DNA of 7,269 nt from JAFDVL01 sp031371805 (GTDB lineage Bacteria > Acidobacteriota > Blastocatellia > RBC074). The stretch spans positions 1 through 7,269 of the forward strand of contig JANMKB010000294.1 of the NCBI GenBank assembly GCA_031371805.1. Direction: 5' to 3'. This document shows, in pieces, positions 7,129-7,269 of the stretch; the first letter of the stretch is position 1; every line of letters begins with the position of its first letter. A model generated the notes under the pieces. The model saw only the letters and a list, made by a program, of their open reading frames with translations, was not told the DNA's origin and made no database searches. The translations under genes and the position numbers were made by a program.

Positions 7129-7211
7129 CAATACGTTCACCGGGCGCGCGCCGGACGCACTCAAAAGCCATAGCCCTCGTGGCGCGCGCTCCGGTGCAAT
7201 GAATGTTGGGC
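7123..7211 (-). other. attC-like recombination site (upstream end of cassette)
   Basis: On the minus strand it begins with GCCCAAC (7205-7211) and ends with GTTGGGC (7123-7129), a perfect RYYYAAC/GTTRRRY pair. The inner arms form a strong GC-rich hairpin around GGCGCGCGC. As in the other site, the left arm TTGCACCGGAGCGCGCGCC carries two unpaired bases (G and A, 6 bp apart) relative to its partner TTCACCGGGCGCGCGCC. The outer arms are almost identical to those of the site at 6490-6577 (24 of 25 and 19 of 20 positions), while the central loops differ. Confidence 0.82.
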
Positions 7212-7269
7212 AATTTTCCAGAGATACTTATTTTTGACCAACCTTTCGGTTGTAAATCTAAAATGATTC
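7212..7269 (-). other. 3' end of a preceding cassette (partial, content unknown)
   Basis: By attC orientation this 58-base edge fragment should be the tail of the next cassette upstream. One minus-strand frame has a TAG at 7258-7260, which could end its gene. A small hairpin (CAACC, GAAA loop, GGTTG at 7239-7252) lies between that stop and the attC site. The other two frames stay open into attC, so the reading frame cannot be assigned. Confidence 0.35.

Noticed and set aside
6490..7211. The two palindromes as ends of an insertion sequence or as a CRISPR repeat pair
   Set aside because: They are in the same orientation rather than inverted relative to each other. The enclosed gene is a membrane protein rather than a transposase, and a 550-base interval rules out CRISPR.
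7239..7252. Hairpin CAACC-GAAA-GGTTG as an intrinsic terminator
   Set aside because: The stem is only 5 bp and no T run follows on either strand. It is mentioned only as a small structure in the edge cassette.

Overview
The window most likely comes from an Acidobacteriota genome, probably of the Blastocatellia or Solibacter type, of moderate G+C. The main reason is that two genes end in the roughly 215-240-residue C-terminal module known from Solibacter paralog families (TIGR03437-like). Both place it behind cohesin-like (and, in the intact one, dockerin-like) modules, a layout I associate with large secreted proteins of this phylum. Taxonomy is inferred from family recognition, not from a marker gene.

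Layout, left to right. (1) 10-3177, plus strand: a large secreted multidomain protein with a signal peptide, paired dockerin-like segments, a cohesin-like domain, three IPT/TIG Ig-like repeats, two unassigned beta-rich regions and the TIGR03437-like C-terminus. A 19-bp-arm palindrome follows. (2) 3334-5067, plus strand: a secreted or membrane-anchored protein with two FecR-like domains, a bacterial Ig-like domain and a C-terminal transmembrane helix. It has a near-consensus ribosome binding site and ends in a strong intrinsic terminator. (3) 5195-6384, minus strand, convergent with gene 2: a broken relative of gene 1 (cohesin-like plus TIGR03437-like). It lacks its N-terminus and is frameshifted by a net loss of about 10 bases.

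(4) 6490-7211 is the most interesting part. Two 88-89-bp imperfect palindromes have the architecture of integron attC sites: RYYYAAC/GTTRRRY outer boxes, a long hairpin, and two unpaired bases on one arm spaced 6 bp apart. They bracket one small minus-strand gene for a two-transmembrane DUF4231/SLATT-like protein. The gene is oriented as expected, with its 3' end next to its own attC, so 6496-7128 reads as one complete 633-bp gene cassette. The near identity of the two attC arms suggests a sedentary chromosomal integron or an attC cluster without an integrase. No integrase lies in the window. SLATT-type proteins are predicted membrane effectors in prokaryotic conflict systems, so a defence role for the cassette is a plausible inference.

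The genes do not form one pathway. The left 5 kb carries two independent surface or secreted protein genes, each with its own intergenic signals. The right 2 kb is a decaying paralog followed by the end of a cassette array. No tRNA, rRNA, CRISPR array or insertion-sequence transposase was seen.
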